Shown here in pieces: positions 22,239 to 33,598 of a stretch of 64,000 nt of DNA. The stretch spans positions 189,538 to 253,537 of the forward strand of contig CAXIPT010000026.1 in NCBI GenBank assembly GCA_964030475.1, written 5' to 3'. The position numbers and the translations under genes are program-made. Below the pieces are notes generated by a model that did not search any database, had not been told where the DNA came from, and saw only the letters and a program-made list of their open reading frames with translations. Origin of the DNA: Tethya wilhelma. Its lineage: Eukaryota; Porifera; Demospongiae; Tethyida; Tethyidae. Each line of letters begins with the position of its first letter. The first letter of the stretch is position 1.

Positions 22239-22870
22239 CTCTTGGGAAATGAACCATTTTCATGTTGTGAGAGCTAGCTGAATTTGAACCAGCACATGAA
22301 CAACCAACACCAGGTTTGTCTCCATGCAATTAATGTATGCTAGCTAGCTACTTTCTTTTCTGCATACTAGCTAGCACTGAGTGTACTGTGCATCATTCGA
22401 TGTTCTTCTGTGAATCACAATCAGACCCTGAAGATAGGAGTGATGCTGATGAAGAGCATCGTTACAACATAGTAAACATGGTAAGTCCAAAACAGAAACT
22501 TCAAAGCAGTAATAAAGTAAGCAAGTGAGAGAGCAACAAGAAGCTCTCTTGCAAACAGGAGAGAATAATAATTATCAAAGCAGCTTATCGCGCAGCTGCC
22601 TGTTATCATCGTGCTTGTACTTTGTAGTAACCACTGGGAGATACGCGCACGTAGTAACGTATCTCCGTGCACGAAAAAAACTTCAAAATCATGATGGCTG
22701 ACCTTGCTGCACTTTTCTTCAAATAACTCTGCAACAGAAGCAGCTCTGCCCTTCATATCTCGCGTGCAGGTAGCTGAATGATGCCAAACCCCACCGCTGC
22801 AAAAAATCAATTTCGCCGGTATTGTGGAAATTCAACCAAAACCGTGTTTTACTCAAAACAAAATTTTATT

Positions 22871-23967
22871 ACATCTGGTCGGTTTATAAAAATTGGGTCA
22901 CATATACGATTTTTGTCCATAGTGTAGTTTTTGGTATTAGAAAATTTTCTAAGTCGATAATCACTTAAAAAGAAAAAGTTTTTTTCCTCTACCATGAGAA
23001 AACTTTGTTTTTAGCTATGAATGTTTTTTACATCAAGAGAATGTTTGATGTGTTAAGAAAAGTAAATTTCCACAAAAGTATTTGTTTTGTGATAGAAAAT
23101 GGTTTCAATATAAAATAAACTTTTTGGTCAAAAGTGTACATTTTGGTTTTAGTCTAAGTCCATAGTCACTCAAAAAGACTAAGTTCTTTTCTGTACCATG
23201 AAAAAACCTTGGTTTTTCACTAACAATATTATTTACATGAAAAGAATTTTCTAAGTGTTGAAAAATGTAAATTTTCACAAAAGTGTCGTCTTTGCTGAAA
23301 AATGTTTTTAAGCCAAAATAACGTTTTTTTGTCAAAGGCGTACTTTTTTTGAAAATTTTCTAAGTCCATAGTCACTAAAAATGACTAATTTCTTTTTCTC
23401 TACCATCAGAGAACTTTGTTTTTTGCTTACAATGTTTTTTACATCAGGAGAATGTTACATGTGGTGAAAACACTAAGCTTTCACAAAAGTGTTTCTTTTG
23501 TGCTGAAAAATGTTTTCAAGGCAAAATAAACTTTTTTTGTCAAAAGTATACTTTTTGGTTTTAGAATAATTTCTAAGTCCAAAGTCCATAGTCACTCAAA
23601 AAAACTAAGTTCTTTATCTCTACTGTGAGAAAACTGTTTTCACCAACAATGTTTTAAGAGAATGTTGAAAAAAGTAAAATTTCACAAAAGTGTTTCTTTT
23701 GTGGTGAAAAATGTTTTCACGACAAAATATACATTTTTTGTAAAAAATGTACTTATTGGTCTTAGAAAATTTTATAAGTACATAGTCACACAAGAAGACT
23801 AACTGCTTTTTCTATACTGTGAGAAACTTTGTTTTTCAACTCTTGATGTTTACTAGATCAACAGAATGTTCCGACAAAAGTAAATTTTTAAAAAAGTGTT
23901 TCTTGTGTGCTAGAAAATCTTTCCAAGGTAAAATATATGACCCAATTTTGGAAAACAGACCAGATGT
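22871..23967. repeat. TIR element with a tandem-repeat interior
   Basis: Bounded by ACATCTGGTCGG and its complement-type end CAGACCAGATGT, followed inward on both sides by a block reading AAATTGGGTCA(C)ATAT. The interior is four to five ~200-bp units of the same family as the 3762-7078 array, so a satellite-like core has TIR-like borders. No coding capacity is seen. Confidence 0.8.
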
Positions 23968-24024
23968 ATTTGCCAGTAAAAATCGCAATTATTGTTTCTT
24001 TCACATTTACGTCATAAGTAGATG

Positions 24025-24570
24025 CTAAAAATTCCCAGTACGGTAGTACTGGGTACACAGGAATGGCAGGGATGGCCCATTAGCGCAATACAAATATCCA
24101 CGCGAATAACTCTGCAAAAACTGAGAGCTTAGCACTAAAAGGCTTCTAAAGCTACTATTTAGCTCTTTCTCTTTCTAATGAGCCCAAAAACATGGCCTAA
24201 AAACATCGCTAAAGTAACAAACACAAACATGCCAAACCTCCAATTTTCTCCATCTTCTTCTTATTCTTCTTTTTCTATCTTGGCTCAACTTTTCTCAGAG
24301 ACTATCCACTTTTAGAAGCTGATTCTTGAATGAATGAACTTGGTTTCTTCCGGTACAGTCGCTTTTGCCATCGGTTTTTAGCGCCTCTCATTGAGTAGCT
24401 AGATACAAGGCGAAAAGCGCCTCCTCCATATGGCCGCCATTAATTTTTACACTCATGCATAATTCATTAGCTTCTAGAACATTCAAATTAACGGCCCTTT
24501 CCACACACAAAAGTGTGCGTTATTTGGAATTAAATGCACTGAAGTTGCCTGGAACTATTTTGTGATACCT
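24025..24570 (-). repeat. diverged copy of the 35400-35930 repeat
   Basis: Begins TTCCCAGTACGGTAGTACTGGGTAC, an end palindrome shared with the complement of 35905-35930, and ends at GTGCGTTATTTGGAAT, also found in the 1-518 copy. It is non-coding. Confidence 0.7.
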
Positions 24571-24660
24571 GGTTGCTCTTCTTAAAAGATAAATCAGGAC
24601 TTTGATTATCTTAACATATAGAAAGACAAGTAAATCTTATGATACAGCTCCTGCCTCCAA

Positions 24661-24804
24661 ATGACTGAGATGTGTGTTTCACTTCAGTATCAAGCAGGCN
24701 GTCTCCTTTGGACCTGGCATTGTGTGCAAGATCTCTCCGCCAACAATAGCCATGAAGACATCACTCAACGGATGGAGAGTATTCTGAAGGGGCCTGATTG
24801 TTTT
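24661..24804 (+). pseudogene. unidentified gene segment, upstream half
   Basis: Encodes WTWHCVQDLSANNSHEDIT and QRMESILKGPDCF, matching the minus-strand segment at about 30470-30580. It stops where the second CACTA copy begins. Its last bases, TTTT, pair logically with the TTT that follows the right end of the first CACTA copy. An n lies at 24700. Confidence 0.5.
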
Positions 24805-26140
24805 CACTGGTCAAAAAGTGGAATTTCCTATCCGAATTTAATGTAGGATGGGTGTATGACAGATGACTGTAATTTCCTACAGTATGAAATTCTTGTTTCA
24901 CCTAATGCAAATCTGTAATTTCTGCACAGAAATTTTATAAACAAAAAGTTGAATTTTCTATCTGTCGGAAATTCGTATTTCATGTAACGGAATTTGAGAT
25001 TTCTGCTCAAATTTTTCTATCCCCCCTATATACCATTTTCATGCAGTGAAAACTTGAGATTTCTGCTCTAAGTTTTCTTTATTAATTCGATCGACCATGG
25101 GAAATGTCTATTTCATGTAGTAAAAATGTGAGATTTCTGCTCCAAAATATTAATTTTAATTTACACAATAATAATGAATGTAAATCAACGACAACAACCA
25201 CAAAAAATCAGTCAACACAAGAAACTACAAATAAGACAGATTCAGAATTAAGTTTGTCCACTAAACTTACCATTTTTGAAGCAATAAATTGGACAGGAAC
25301 CAAAATTTGACATTCAAACAAATCATAATACCAAATAGTAACTGGAGATCCAAACAACAATTTCTGCGGATGTTCCTTATACACTGCTACACAAGCAAGC
25401 AAATGTGAAATGTTACAACCACTAACACAAACAGTATGCACATAAAACTTTTCAATTCTAGCAGCTCTGTGTCCAGCTACATTACGAATTCCATTAAAAA
25501 TGGTGGAGTCTAAGTTAACAAAAACAATTGAGGATGATGACATTCTACTCTTGTGTGTCCCGTACAGTATACCATTTAGTTCAATAGAAGCATATCCAAA
25601 ACATGTGGAACAAATATCTAGGTTAGATTGAGAAACAGAATACAGAGCACTGTACAACCTAATTGTACAATCTTTCTGAACAACATCAAACAAACACCAA
25701 TTGTACAGATGATCGAAGTGACTCCAAACTCCAGGACTTATTACCACTTGACAAAGTATCTGTAGATCCTGTACATGTTAAGGTATTAGACATGGTTGAA
25801 GCAACTGAACCTGTTTCTTGAACTCTAGGGAACAATGGAAGCAATTTATTTGAGAATTCTTCACGGAGAGAGCAGGTAAGAGCCTGATTTTCACTGAGAA
25901 AACGCTGCATAAGTTGACACTCTATAGATCTGTTATTGTTAGGTGTGTCACCTAAAATTCCATTATACCTTTCGTAGGCATAACACAAAAATCCATGTAA
26001 AGGACCAAAGTCCTCAATACATTCCATTAGGTGGCAGTGCAGATGCATATTGGGGGTTATACATTTCTTACCAAATAATGTCTCTGTTCTCCGACAAAAT
26101 TGCAGCAATAAAGCATCCCCAAGCTTTAATTTCTTCTTAG
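24805..26140 (-). mobile_element. second CACTA/EnSpm copy, left end only
   Basis: From CACTGGTCAAAAAGTGGAAT onward this matches 12540-13874 at high identity, then stops abruptly at 26140 with no right terminus in the vicinity. It carries the C-terminal third of the TNP2-type transposase on the minus strand: MHLHCHLME, YNGILGDTPNNN, RMSSSSIVFVN, and an uninterrupted run from AARIEKFYVHTVCV to VVSCVD. It keeps the frame that the first copy lost through a one-base insertion. Confidence 0.88.
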
Positions 26141-26262
26141 AATATAGTTGTCACAAATACTGTAATCTGATTGGTCAATCACAGGTCTCTATTGAGCTTA
26201 GAGACCTACAAAGCTCAATAGAGACCTGCAGGTCTTCTAAGTGCCTAAGGCAAACTATATTA
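26141..26262. repeat. hairpin repeat
   Basis: Contains the inverted pair CTCTATTGAGCTTAGAGACC / AAAGCTCAATAGAGACC, with outer arms ATATAGTTG and AACTATAT. It abuts the broken end of the second CACTA copy and may mark the breakpoint. Confidence 0.5.
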
Positions 26263-26328
26263 TATTCAAACAATAATACTACCAGTGTCTTCTTTTGTTT
26301 TCTTGAAAAACTGTCCAGCTTGTTCAAG

Positions 26329-26371
26329 CATAGATAATATAGACTACGTCACGTAGTCTATATTATCTATG
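26329..26371. repeat. near-perfect palindrome
   Basis: A 43-bp sequence built on CATAGATAATATAGACTACG and its complement with a central CA/TG asymmetry. Related tips occur at 43206-43241 (ATAGATAATAATATTC with its inverted partner) and at 60348-60363. It probably belongs to a short hairpin element family. Confidence 0.7.
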
Positions 26372-26790
26372 GTTCAAGCGCTAGCAGGTCAGCTATGTTA
26401 GCGCTGCGCTTTTAAAGTTTGACCTCTGAACTCATTTCAAAACCACTCCCACCTGGGTCAGCTGGCAAAAAGAAGGCTTGAAGACTCGCCGTAAGTAGCT
26501 CGAGTATCTACGGAGGACAGTCCATAGCTTGACAAACTTGAGAGTAAGCCAAAATGAATCTTTCAAGTCTACGTAATTTAGCTTGACAAAGAGCGAACTT
26601 GGAACCAAGATGAATTTCTCAGGGGCATTAAGGACTGGGTCAGCTGGAAATTGAATGGAAAAGAGCTACATTCACCCTGGCCAAAGCAAAACATTCATGT
26701 ATTTTAACAAATATTAACATGATATTAATGTTTATCGTTTATAATATTTTGGAAAAACCTGCAAATTATTAATTCAGATTAATTAACTAA
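26372..26790. other. unassigned, with a solo MITE end
   Basis: The only recognised piece is TTAAGGACTGGGTCAGCTGG at 26628-26647, an end of the 7966-8480 MITE family. No gene is seen. Confidence 0.45.
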
Positions 26791-26856
26791 GTGGGGGCGT
26801 GGTTGCAAAAGTACAGCACCTATTTGATACAATTTTGCAAAATCCGGAATATCCTT

Positions 26857-27068
26857 ACTATAGCTATGACTCCCGCTGCTTTATCATTCGNCTTTGAAGC
26901 CAGTGAAAGTGATGATGATTTGCAGCAAAGACTGATTTCTCAACGGTATCTCAAACTTTGGCATGATCATTCCAGTGTTGCTGGACACAGTTACTTTCTG
27001 GTTCTAGTTACACCAATCTATGACCCAGTCTTCTACCTTACACCAGAGGAGATGAAGGAAAAATCAGG
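26857..27068 (+). CDS. isolated exon of an unidentified, possibly TE-linked gene
   Basis: The open segment reads FEASESDDDLQQRLISQRYL, then LWHDHSSVAGHSYFLVLV and PIYDPVFYLTPEEMKEKSG, ending at a plausible donor (AGGTGTG). WHDHs followed by YDP...LT.EE recalls uncharacterised proteins repeated in cnidarian and sponge genomes. There are no flanking exons: a CT microsatellite follows at once. An n at 26891 falls inside it. Confidence 0.4.
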
Positions 27069-27072
27069 TGTG

Positions 27073-27073
<1 letters not shown>

Positions 27074-27108
<35 letters not shown>

Positions 27109-27110
27109 CA

Positions 27111-27142
<32 letters not shown>

Positions 27143-27150
27143 CGAGGCGT

Positions 27151-27209
<59 letters not shown>

Positions 27210-27236
27210 CTCTCTCGCTTTGTCTCTCTCTCTTTT
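27074..27236. repeat. (CT)n microsatellite
   Basis: Three blocks of TCTC dinucleotides separated by short TGAGGCAC / CCGAGGCGTG interruptions, then a degenerate tail. Confidence 0.95.
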
Positions 27237-27944
27237 TCAACCTACCTCTTAGTTAGCCATGTAGTGGGTCAGTGACCACCGTAACTGTTTTAAAAATAGA
27301 GCTCCAACTTCGATACTCGTCGTGGCTCCTTAGATAGCTTGGAAAATGCTGTTCGTACATCTATAGATCAGAGCGCTATACAGCCAGGAGCGCTACTGAT
27401 AGAACGAAGAACAAACTTGAAATTATGAAAATTTATTCGTTAAACACAATTTGAAGGCTAGGGTCAAAGTACAGAACGAAGGGAATTTCGCTATTATTGA
27501 AATGACGTAGCCACGTAAAACGGGGCGCGCGCTCAAAAAATTTGAGGCAGCCTTAACTACACTGAGAACATCCAAGCTGGGTAATATCAGGGCTGTGAGT
27601 TGATACCACAAGAGCCATGTGAGGTAAAACTCGATCTGTACGAAGTACAGAGAAACGACACAATACTCCCATTGAAGACTATAAGCAGAATAACCATGAC
27701 ACGCTACTCAATACATACAAGGTAAGCTCACTAAAGTAATTTTGTAGTACAGTAATGTGCTGTCATATACATATGCACATGCATACACATACACAAATAC
27801 AAAGACGGACTACGTCACGCTGAAGAGTACAAAGGAGTACAAAACAGAATGACCAACAGATTGACCTGGCAGTCTGTACGTGCACGGTTCTCTGATAGTA
27901 GTTATTATTATTAAAAGAATCACTTGTTTCTAAAACTGAATACT
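27237..27944. other. no gene seen
   Basis: Mixed AT-rich DNA. A phrase GAGGCAGCCTTAACTACACTGAG also occurs, with changes, near 3012-3034, so a minor dispersed repeat is present. No exon is supported. Confidence 0.45.
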
Positions 27945-28386
27945 TTGTTCAGTAGTATTTCCTATGATGGGTAGAAGAAACCAAATACATGATTGTTTTG
28001 AACTTTTATTGCACTTTTGGTCATTTCTATGTTACCATTCTATTTAATACCCACCTGCTAACTTTACACTCAAGTTTATAAGTACTTACTTGCTTTTTGT
28101 CTTCTTTTCGAGTTAGGTTTTGGCTTTCTTCTTTGTTTGCAGTACTTTGAAGAAATTTTTAGCGAGCGCTTCATCAGTATGCAAATATTCTACTACAAAG
28201 TTGTTTCATTACAATGTACAACATGAATAATTATGACACAGAGAGTATACAAAGTGATTGTAACAATCAGTTTTTTGAAGCCATATCTCTAAATGTATAG
28301 TGCCTAGCCACTTCTAAGTTTATTTTCAGCATCTACTTATGACGTAAATGCGAAAGAAACAATAATTGCGATTTTTACCGGCAAAT
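27945..28386 (+). repeat. dispersed repeat, copy of 10095-10669
   Basis: Shares TATTTCCTATGATGGGTA, the TTTTGGCTTTCTTCTT block and CATCTACTTATGACGTAA with the earlier copy, and like it leads straight into a tandem-array element. Confidence 0.75.
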
Positions 28387-30433
28387 ACATCTGGTCTGTT
28401 TTCCAAAATTGGGTCATATATTTTACCTTGGAAACATTTTCTAGCACACAAGAAACACTTTTTTAAAATTTACTTTTGTCGGAACATTCTGTTGATCTAA
28501 TAAACATCAAGAGTTGAAAAACAAATTTTTCTCATGGTATAGAAAAAGCAGTTAGTCTTCTTGTGTGACTATGTACTTATAAAATTTTGTAAGACCAATA
28601 AGTACATTTTTTACAAAAAATGCATATTTTGTCGTGAAAACATTTTTCACCACAAAAGAAACACTTTTGTGAAATTTTACTTTTTTCAACATTCTCTTAG
28701 AACATTGTTGGTGAAAAACAGTTTTCTCACAGTAGAGATAAAGAACTTAGTTTTTTTGAGTGACTATGGACTTTGGACTTAGAAATTATTCTAAAACCAA
28801 AAAGTATACTTTTGACAAAAAAAGTTAATTTTGCCTTGAAAACATTTTTCAGCACAAAAGAAACACTTTTGTGAAAACTTAGTGTTTTCACCACATGTAA
28901 CATTCTCCTGATGTAAAAAACATTGAAAGCGAAAAACAAAGTTCTCTGATGGTAGAGAAAAAGAAGTTAGTCATTATCAGTGACTATGGACTTAGAAAAA
29001 TTTCAAAGAACAAAAGGTACGCCTTTGACAAAAAAACATTTTGCCTTAAAAACATTTTTCAGCAAAGACGACACACTTTTGTCAAAATTTACATTTTTCA
29101 ACACAGAAAATTTTTTTCATGTAAAAAATATTGTTGTTGAAAAACCAAGGTTTTTTCAAAAGAACTTGGTCTTTTTGAGTGACTATGGACTTAGACTAAA
29201 ACCAAAATGTACACTTTTGACCAAAAAAGTTTATTTTGTATTGAAACCATTTTCTACCACAAAACAAATACTTTTGTGGAAATTTACTTTTCTTTACACA
29301 TCAAACATTCTCTTGATGTAAAAAACATTCATAGCTAAAAACAAAGTTTTCTCACGGTAGAGGAAAAACTTTCTTTTTAAGTGATTATCAACTTAGAAAA
29401 TTTTCTAATACCAAAAACTACACTTTTGACAAAAATTGTATATGTGACCCTTTTTTTATAAACCGACCAGATGTAATAAAATTTTGTTTTGATAAAACAC
29501 GGTTTTTCCACAATACCGGCGAAATTGATTTTTTTCAGCGGTGGGGTTTGGCATCATTCAGCTACCTGCACGCGAGATATAAATGGCAGAGCTGCTTCTG
29601 TTGCAGAGTTATTTGAAGAAAAGTGCAGCAAGGTCAGCCATCATGATTTTGAAGTTTTCTCGTGCACGGAGATACGTTACTATGTGCGCGTATCTCCCAG
29701 TGGTTACTACAAAGTACAAGCACGATGATAACAGGCAGCTGCGCGATAAGCTGCTTTGATAATTATTATTCTCTCCTGTTTGCAAGAGAGCTTCTTGTTG
29801 CTCTCTCACTTGCTTACTTTATTACTGCTTTGAAGTTTCTGTATTGGACTTACCACGTTTACTATGTTGTAACGATGCTCTTCATCAGCATTACTCTTAT
29901 CTTCAGGGTCTGATTGTGATTCATAGAAGAACATCGAATGATGCACAGTACACTCAGTGCTAGCTAGTATGCAGAAAGGAAAGTAGCTAGCTAGCATACA
30001 TTAATTGCATGGGGACAAACCTGGCATTGGGTGTTCATGTGCTGGTTCAAATTCAGCTAGCTCTGGACTAGAAGACATCTAGCTATAGGTATCCAGATGG
30101 TCAATGCCCTGATCTTCCAAGTCTAGGTAGTTCTGGAAAAGCAATAGGAGGGATGCTTGATTATCGTTAATGAAGAGGTCAAAGTCCTCTCCAATTTGGT
30201 TGAATATCCTTGCAATGTCCCGTTCCATGTAGCAGGCCAGTGAGTCACAGTCGATGACTGCGCTAAGGTGAGCATTAATTTTCCGCAGGATGACGAGGTT
30301 CAACTCCTTCCAGTTTAGTTCACTGCATTGGTCTTGGTGTTGCTGGAAGTAGCTTCTACTGAATAGTAACAAACAGTTAAGCCACACCCTTCTTCCTAAA
30401 AATTTTCAAGCTTATTGTCGTAGCTATCTTCGA
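28336..30433 (-). repeat. right arm of the large inverted duplication
   Basis: The reverse complement of 21715-24008. In this arm the unidentified gene segment is uninterrupted by CACTA, so it shows the pre-insertion state: the DNA reads GTTGTTTTCTTTCGACAGAT across the site where the other arm carries the CACTA ends. Confidence 0.9.
28387..29474. repeat. TIR element with a tandem-repeat interior, inverted copy
   Basis: Starts ACATCTGGTCTGTTTTCC and ends ACCGACCAGATGT. Four to five units of the ~200-bp family fill it. It is the mirror image of 22871-23967 and nearly the same length (1088 versus 1097 bp). Confidence 0.8.
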
Positions 30434-30640
30434 GTGCAGAGAGTGAGAGATCTGTCGAAAGAAAACAACCAGGCCCCTTCAGAATACTCTCCATCCGTTG
30501 AGTGATGTCTTCATGGCTGTTGTTGGCGGAGAGATCTTCCACACAATGCCACGTCCAAAGAAGACATCCAATACCTGGTGAAATTTCTTGAAAACCAAGC
30601 AAAAGAGCATGCCCTCCTACGTGTCCCACTCAGGTCAGTT
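30085..30640 (-). pseudogene. unidentified gene segment (contiguous copy)
   Basis: On the minus strand an upstream part reads LLWTWHCVEDLSANNSHED, ILKGPGCFLSTDLSLSALED and YDNKLENF then a stop. In another frame a downstream part has SELNWKELNLVILRK, RKINAHLSAVIDCDSLACYM, IFNQIGEDFDLFINDNQAS and LLFQNYLDLEDQ. Whether an intron or a frameshift separates them is unclear. I do not recognise the family. The helical downstream part could be a CARD/death-like fold, which is only a suggestion. A TTAA MITE begins just upstream at 30643. Confidence 0.45.
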
Positions 30641-30642
30641 AA

Positions 30643-31283
30643 GGCATGTAACAGTAACTGTTATTTTGGCAATGCAAAAGTTTAGTTTAGTATATCTTTG
30701 TAATGGTTTATTTCTAAGCATTGAAACTTGGTACAAATATTAACCACTGGAGTGTCTTCACACACACCAAGTTTAAGCATCACGTGGGCGGGGCTAGTCC
30801 AATTAAATACACTTTAAAAAATGCGCAACTGTATCTAATTAGCCAGGCCTACCAAATTTTGACACAAATTTTTTTGCTAGGTATCTTTCCTATTACTGCC
30901 TGGAACAACCTGGATTGAACTTTAGTTTCGGAGAAATGCTTCAAAAACCTCAAATTCTAATAATTCACATCTACTTAAATATGCAAAACTAGAATATCTC
31001 TACAGCTAATTACTCCACCCCTAGGTTCCACCCACCAATACATTGCTCATCATTTGGTTATGTCACAAAAAAATTTTGGTGGGCCTGGCTAATTGGCTAC
31101 AGTTGCGCATTTTTAAAAGTTCATTTGTTTGGACCAGCCCCGCCCCCCTTTATCACGTGATGCTCAAACTTGGTGAGTCTGAATAAACTGTAGTGGTAAA
31201 TATTTGTACCAAGTTTAAATGCTTAAAATTAAACCAGTATTTTTAATCAAACTTTTGCATTGCCAAAATGGCTGCTACATGCC
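30643..31283. mobile_element. foldback TTAA MITE with long inverted arms
   Basis: TTAA at 30639-30642 and 31284-31287. Starts GGCATGTAACAGTAACTG and ends CTGCTACATGCC. The arms share ATTTTGGCAATGCAAAAGTTT-type sequence and, further in, GTGGGCGGGGCTAGTCC versus GGACCAGCCCCGCC. Inverted similarity extends about 250 bases per arm. It has no coding capacity. Confidence 0.85.
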
Positions 31284-31287
31284 TTAA

Positions 31288-31972
31288 CAAACCTGAGCAG
31301 GCTACAAAAGAGACGACATCAAACTTCAATCCACATGTACTACAAAGAATGTATACCAATACAAATTATGTTATAACAGCTTAATTAATCAATTATTAAT
31401 CACGTTTGTACCTCTAGAGTGTCCACAAACAATACGTCCAGGCATGCAAGCAGGCTTAAAAGGGCACTTTGCCTGAATCCACCTTTTTGAGTTACTGGAG
31501 ACAGCTTGTACTAGACAGATCTGTACTGGCAATGCCAACAAAACAGCACAGCTATATTGCGAGCCGCCAACAAACCTGAAGAAGCCAATTTAAAACAGGT
31601 GTTATAACTAAAGCATAATTAACACTTTACACCTGGAATTTACAGGATGTGGATACGTGATGAATTACTAAATTTGAATTTATTTTTTGTACTAGTTGAT
31701 TGATGTTTATTATGCAGCATACTTACTTCAACAAAGACAAACTAATGTGTTAAAGTACTTATGTATGACGGCTAATCCTAGCTGGGACATGGCTGATCCT
31801 GGAAAAATTTGCTAAAAAATTGGAGAGGTCAAAGATCAATAGATTTCCGAGCGTCTTTGGCTTCCTTTTACCCTGGCTTTGAGCAGCATGCAAAATAAGC
31901 TCATATATATAGAGTAACTATCTCTCTAGTATAGAACACCCTAGGAGACAAAATTCTTGCCCTCAAACAATG
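31288..31972. other. no gene seen
   Basis: Unassigned spacer between the foldback MITE and the IS3EU-like element. No exon, RNA gene or repeat with a partner in this window was found. Confidence 0.45.
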
Positions 31973-31980
31973 AACATAAT

Positions 31981-32180
31981 AATCGATATTGTAAAATCGT
32001 TTTCTAGGAATCGATTTTTGAAATCGAGATTTTAAAATCGATTTCTTTAAATCGATTTCTAAAATCTATTGTAAAATCGAGAATCAATTTTTAAAATATC
32101 AAAATCGATATTTTAAAATCGAGTTTTAAAGATTGAGTTCTCAGAATCGATATTTGGTAATCATTCTTGTAAGATCGACT
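31981..32180. repeat. subterminal AATCGATTT repeats
   Basis: About a dozen variants of AAATCGATTTT and ATCGATATTTT crowd the first 200 bp of the element. A shorter set (GATCAATTTTAAGAAATC, AATATCGATTTTTT) is at the right end. Clustered subterminal repeats are typical transposase-binding sites in other superfamilies; here this role is inferred. Confidence 0.7.
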
Positions 32181-33598
32181 TAATTTTCGAAACAGATAAA
32201 ATTTGTAGATCCATATGTGACATGAGATGATGATAGCACACGTGATCCAGCTACGCACGTGTACGTCAGTCTGTCGGCCTTGGGTCTCAAGTCTCATTTT
32301 AAACTTTCAGTGAAGCTTATGTCTGCTTCTGGGTTAAACCTTGATAAGGCCAAACAGGCAATTGAACTACTTTGTTCAATTACCAGTGATCCTCAAGCTC
32401 CTGGCCAGTCTTCATCAGCTGCCCCTGCTGCGCCCACATGAAATCAAAGCTGTAGCACCCGCACTAACCCAGTCGAAGCTAATACTGCTGCTGGCAGTTC
32501 GACTGGCAGTACTGAAGGTGGTAAGTATGCATGTGGCTTATAATTAGTATTATTAAATTATTTTATTTTCGATTGTGCATGTGCATGATGTAATCTCAAT
32601 TACACGTGCATGCATATCATGTGTGGGGAGGTTAATTCATTATTTTGCATACTACCTTAAAATTTATTCCTCAGCATGAGGCAAGCTATCCAGTTTGACT
32701 AGCTGCTTGCTGTAGACATGTACGGCAACAAAACTAGAAAACAAAATTCCTCTGCGTGTGCATGCCATACACTTAACATAACTCTGTTACAAAACTGCAA
32801 CTGGCTATTATATACTTTTACAGTGATTGCTGCTGCTGACAAGTTGTTATCTGTTTTACGTAAAAAGAAACCAGGAGCTCAAGGTGGCAAGAAAAGAAAG
32901 GCAAATAAGGAGATAGCTTCATTGTATCGAAAGTAAGTCGCAAAAAGGGTTGTGTGGAAGCATAAGTTCATTTGTCTTAGTTACCACGATCAACGACGTA
33001 TTCCAACCACTGATTACGAAAAGGATGAACTTCTGCGAGCTGGGTTAGGGGTGAAAGAGATAGATATGGACTTGGATGCTGATGAGTTTCGAGATGTTCT
33101 ATATGGTGTTTTTCCTGCGCTCAAGAATGGTGGTGGCTTTCAATTTTACAAATGTAAACCCAACAGTCGCCTTCTAGAAAGACTCTCTTCAACGACCCTA
33201 TCATCCCCTGACATGCTAAAGAGTCGAGTTGGGAATGCCCGTACATACATTTGTCCGCTTCAAAAGGATCTAGACTTGACTCCTGTAGTGGAGTTGCCAA
33301 GTGGGGTATGCATAATATAATACAATTATAAAGATACATGTATTATTCTAATCTAAAGTCTCTATTACCTGCCAATATAATACCGTATATAGTGGGAGTC
33401 TTTTGTGGGTTTTAACTTTTGCGTGGTTTTAACGCTATATCATGATCCATCCACGAATATCTGAAAAAAATTTTGTAATGCATATACCGTATGGGTGTCT
33501 CCAAGTAAGTTAAAACACAAAGATAAGATATATCAGATTCTGTGCTCTGCAAAACTTTCCTATTATACAGTATAAAATTATATAGAAACCTTATAATT

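Larger units (their letters stand above)
21715..24008 (+). repeat. left arm of a large inverted duplication
   Basis: This arm is the reverse complement, with modest divergence, of about 28336-30433. It runs from AGATCTCTCACTCTCTGCACT through an unidentified gene segment, the region around AATTAATGTATGCTAGCTAGC, a tandem-array TIR element, and stops at GTCATAAGTAGATGC. Differences include a 112-bp hairpin insertion at 22127-22238 present only here. Confidence 0.9.

Noticed and set aside
32933..32947. 15-base intron in the HECT gene
   Set aside because: It has GT and AG but is far too short to splice; a nonsense codon (TAA) in a continuous exon explains it better.
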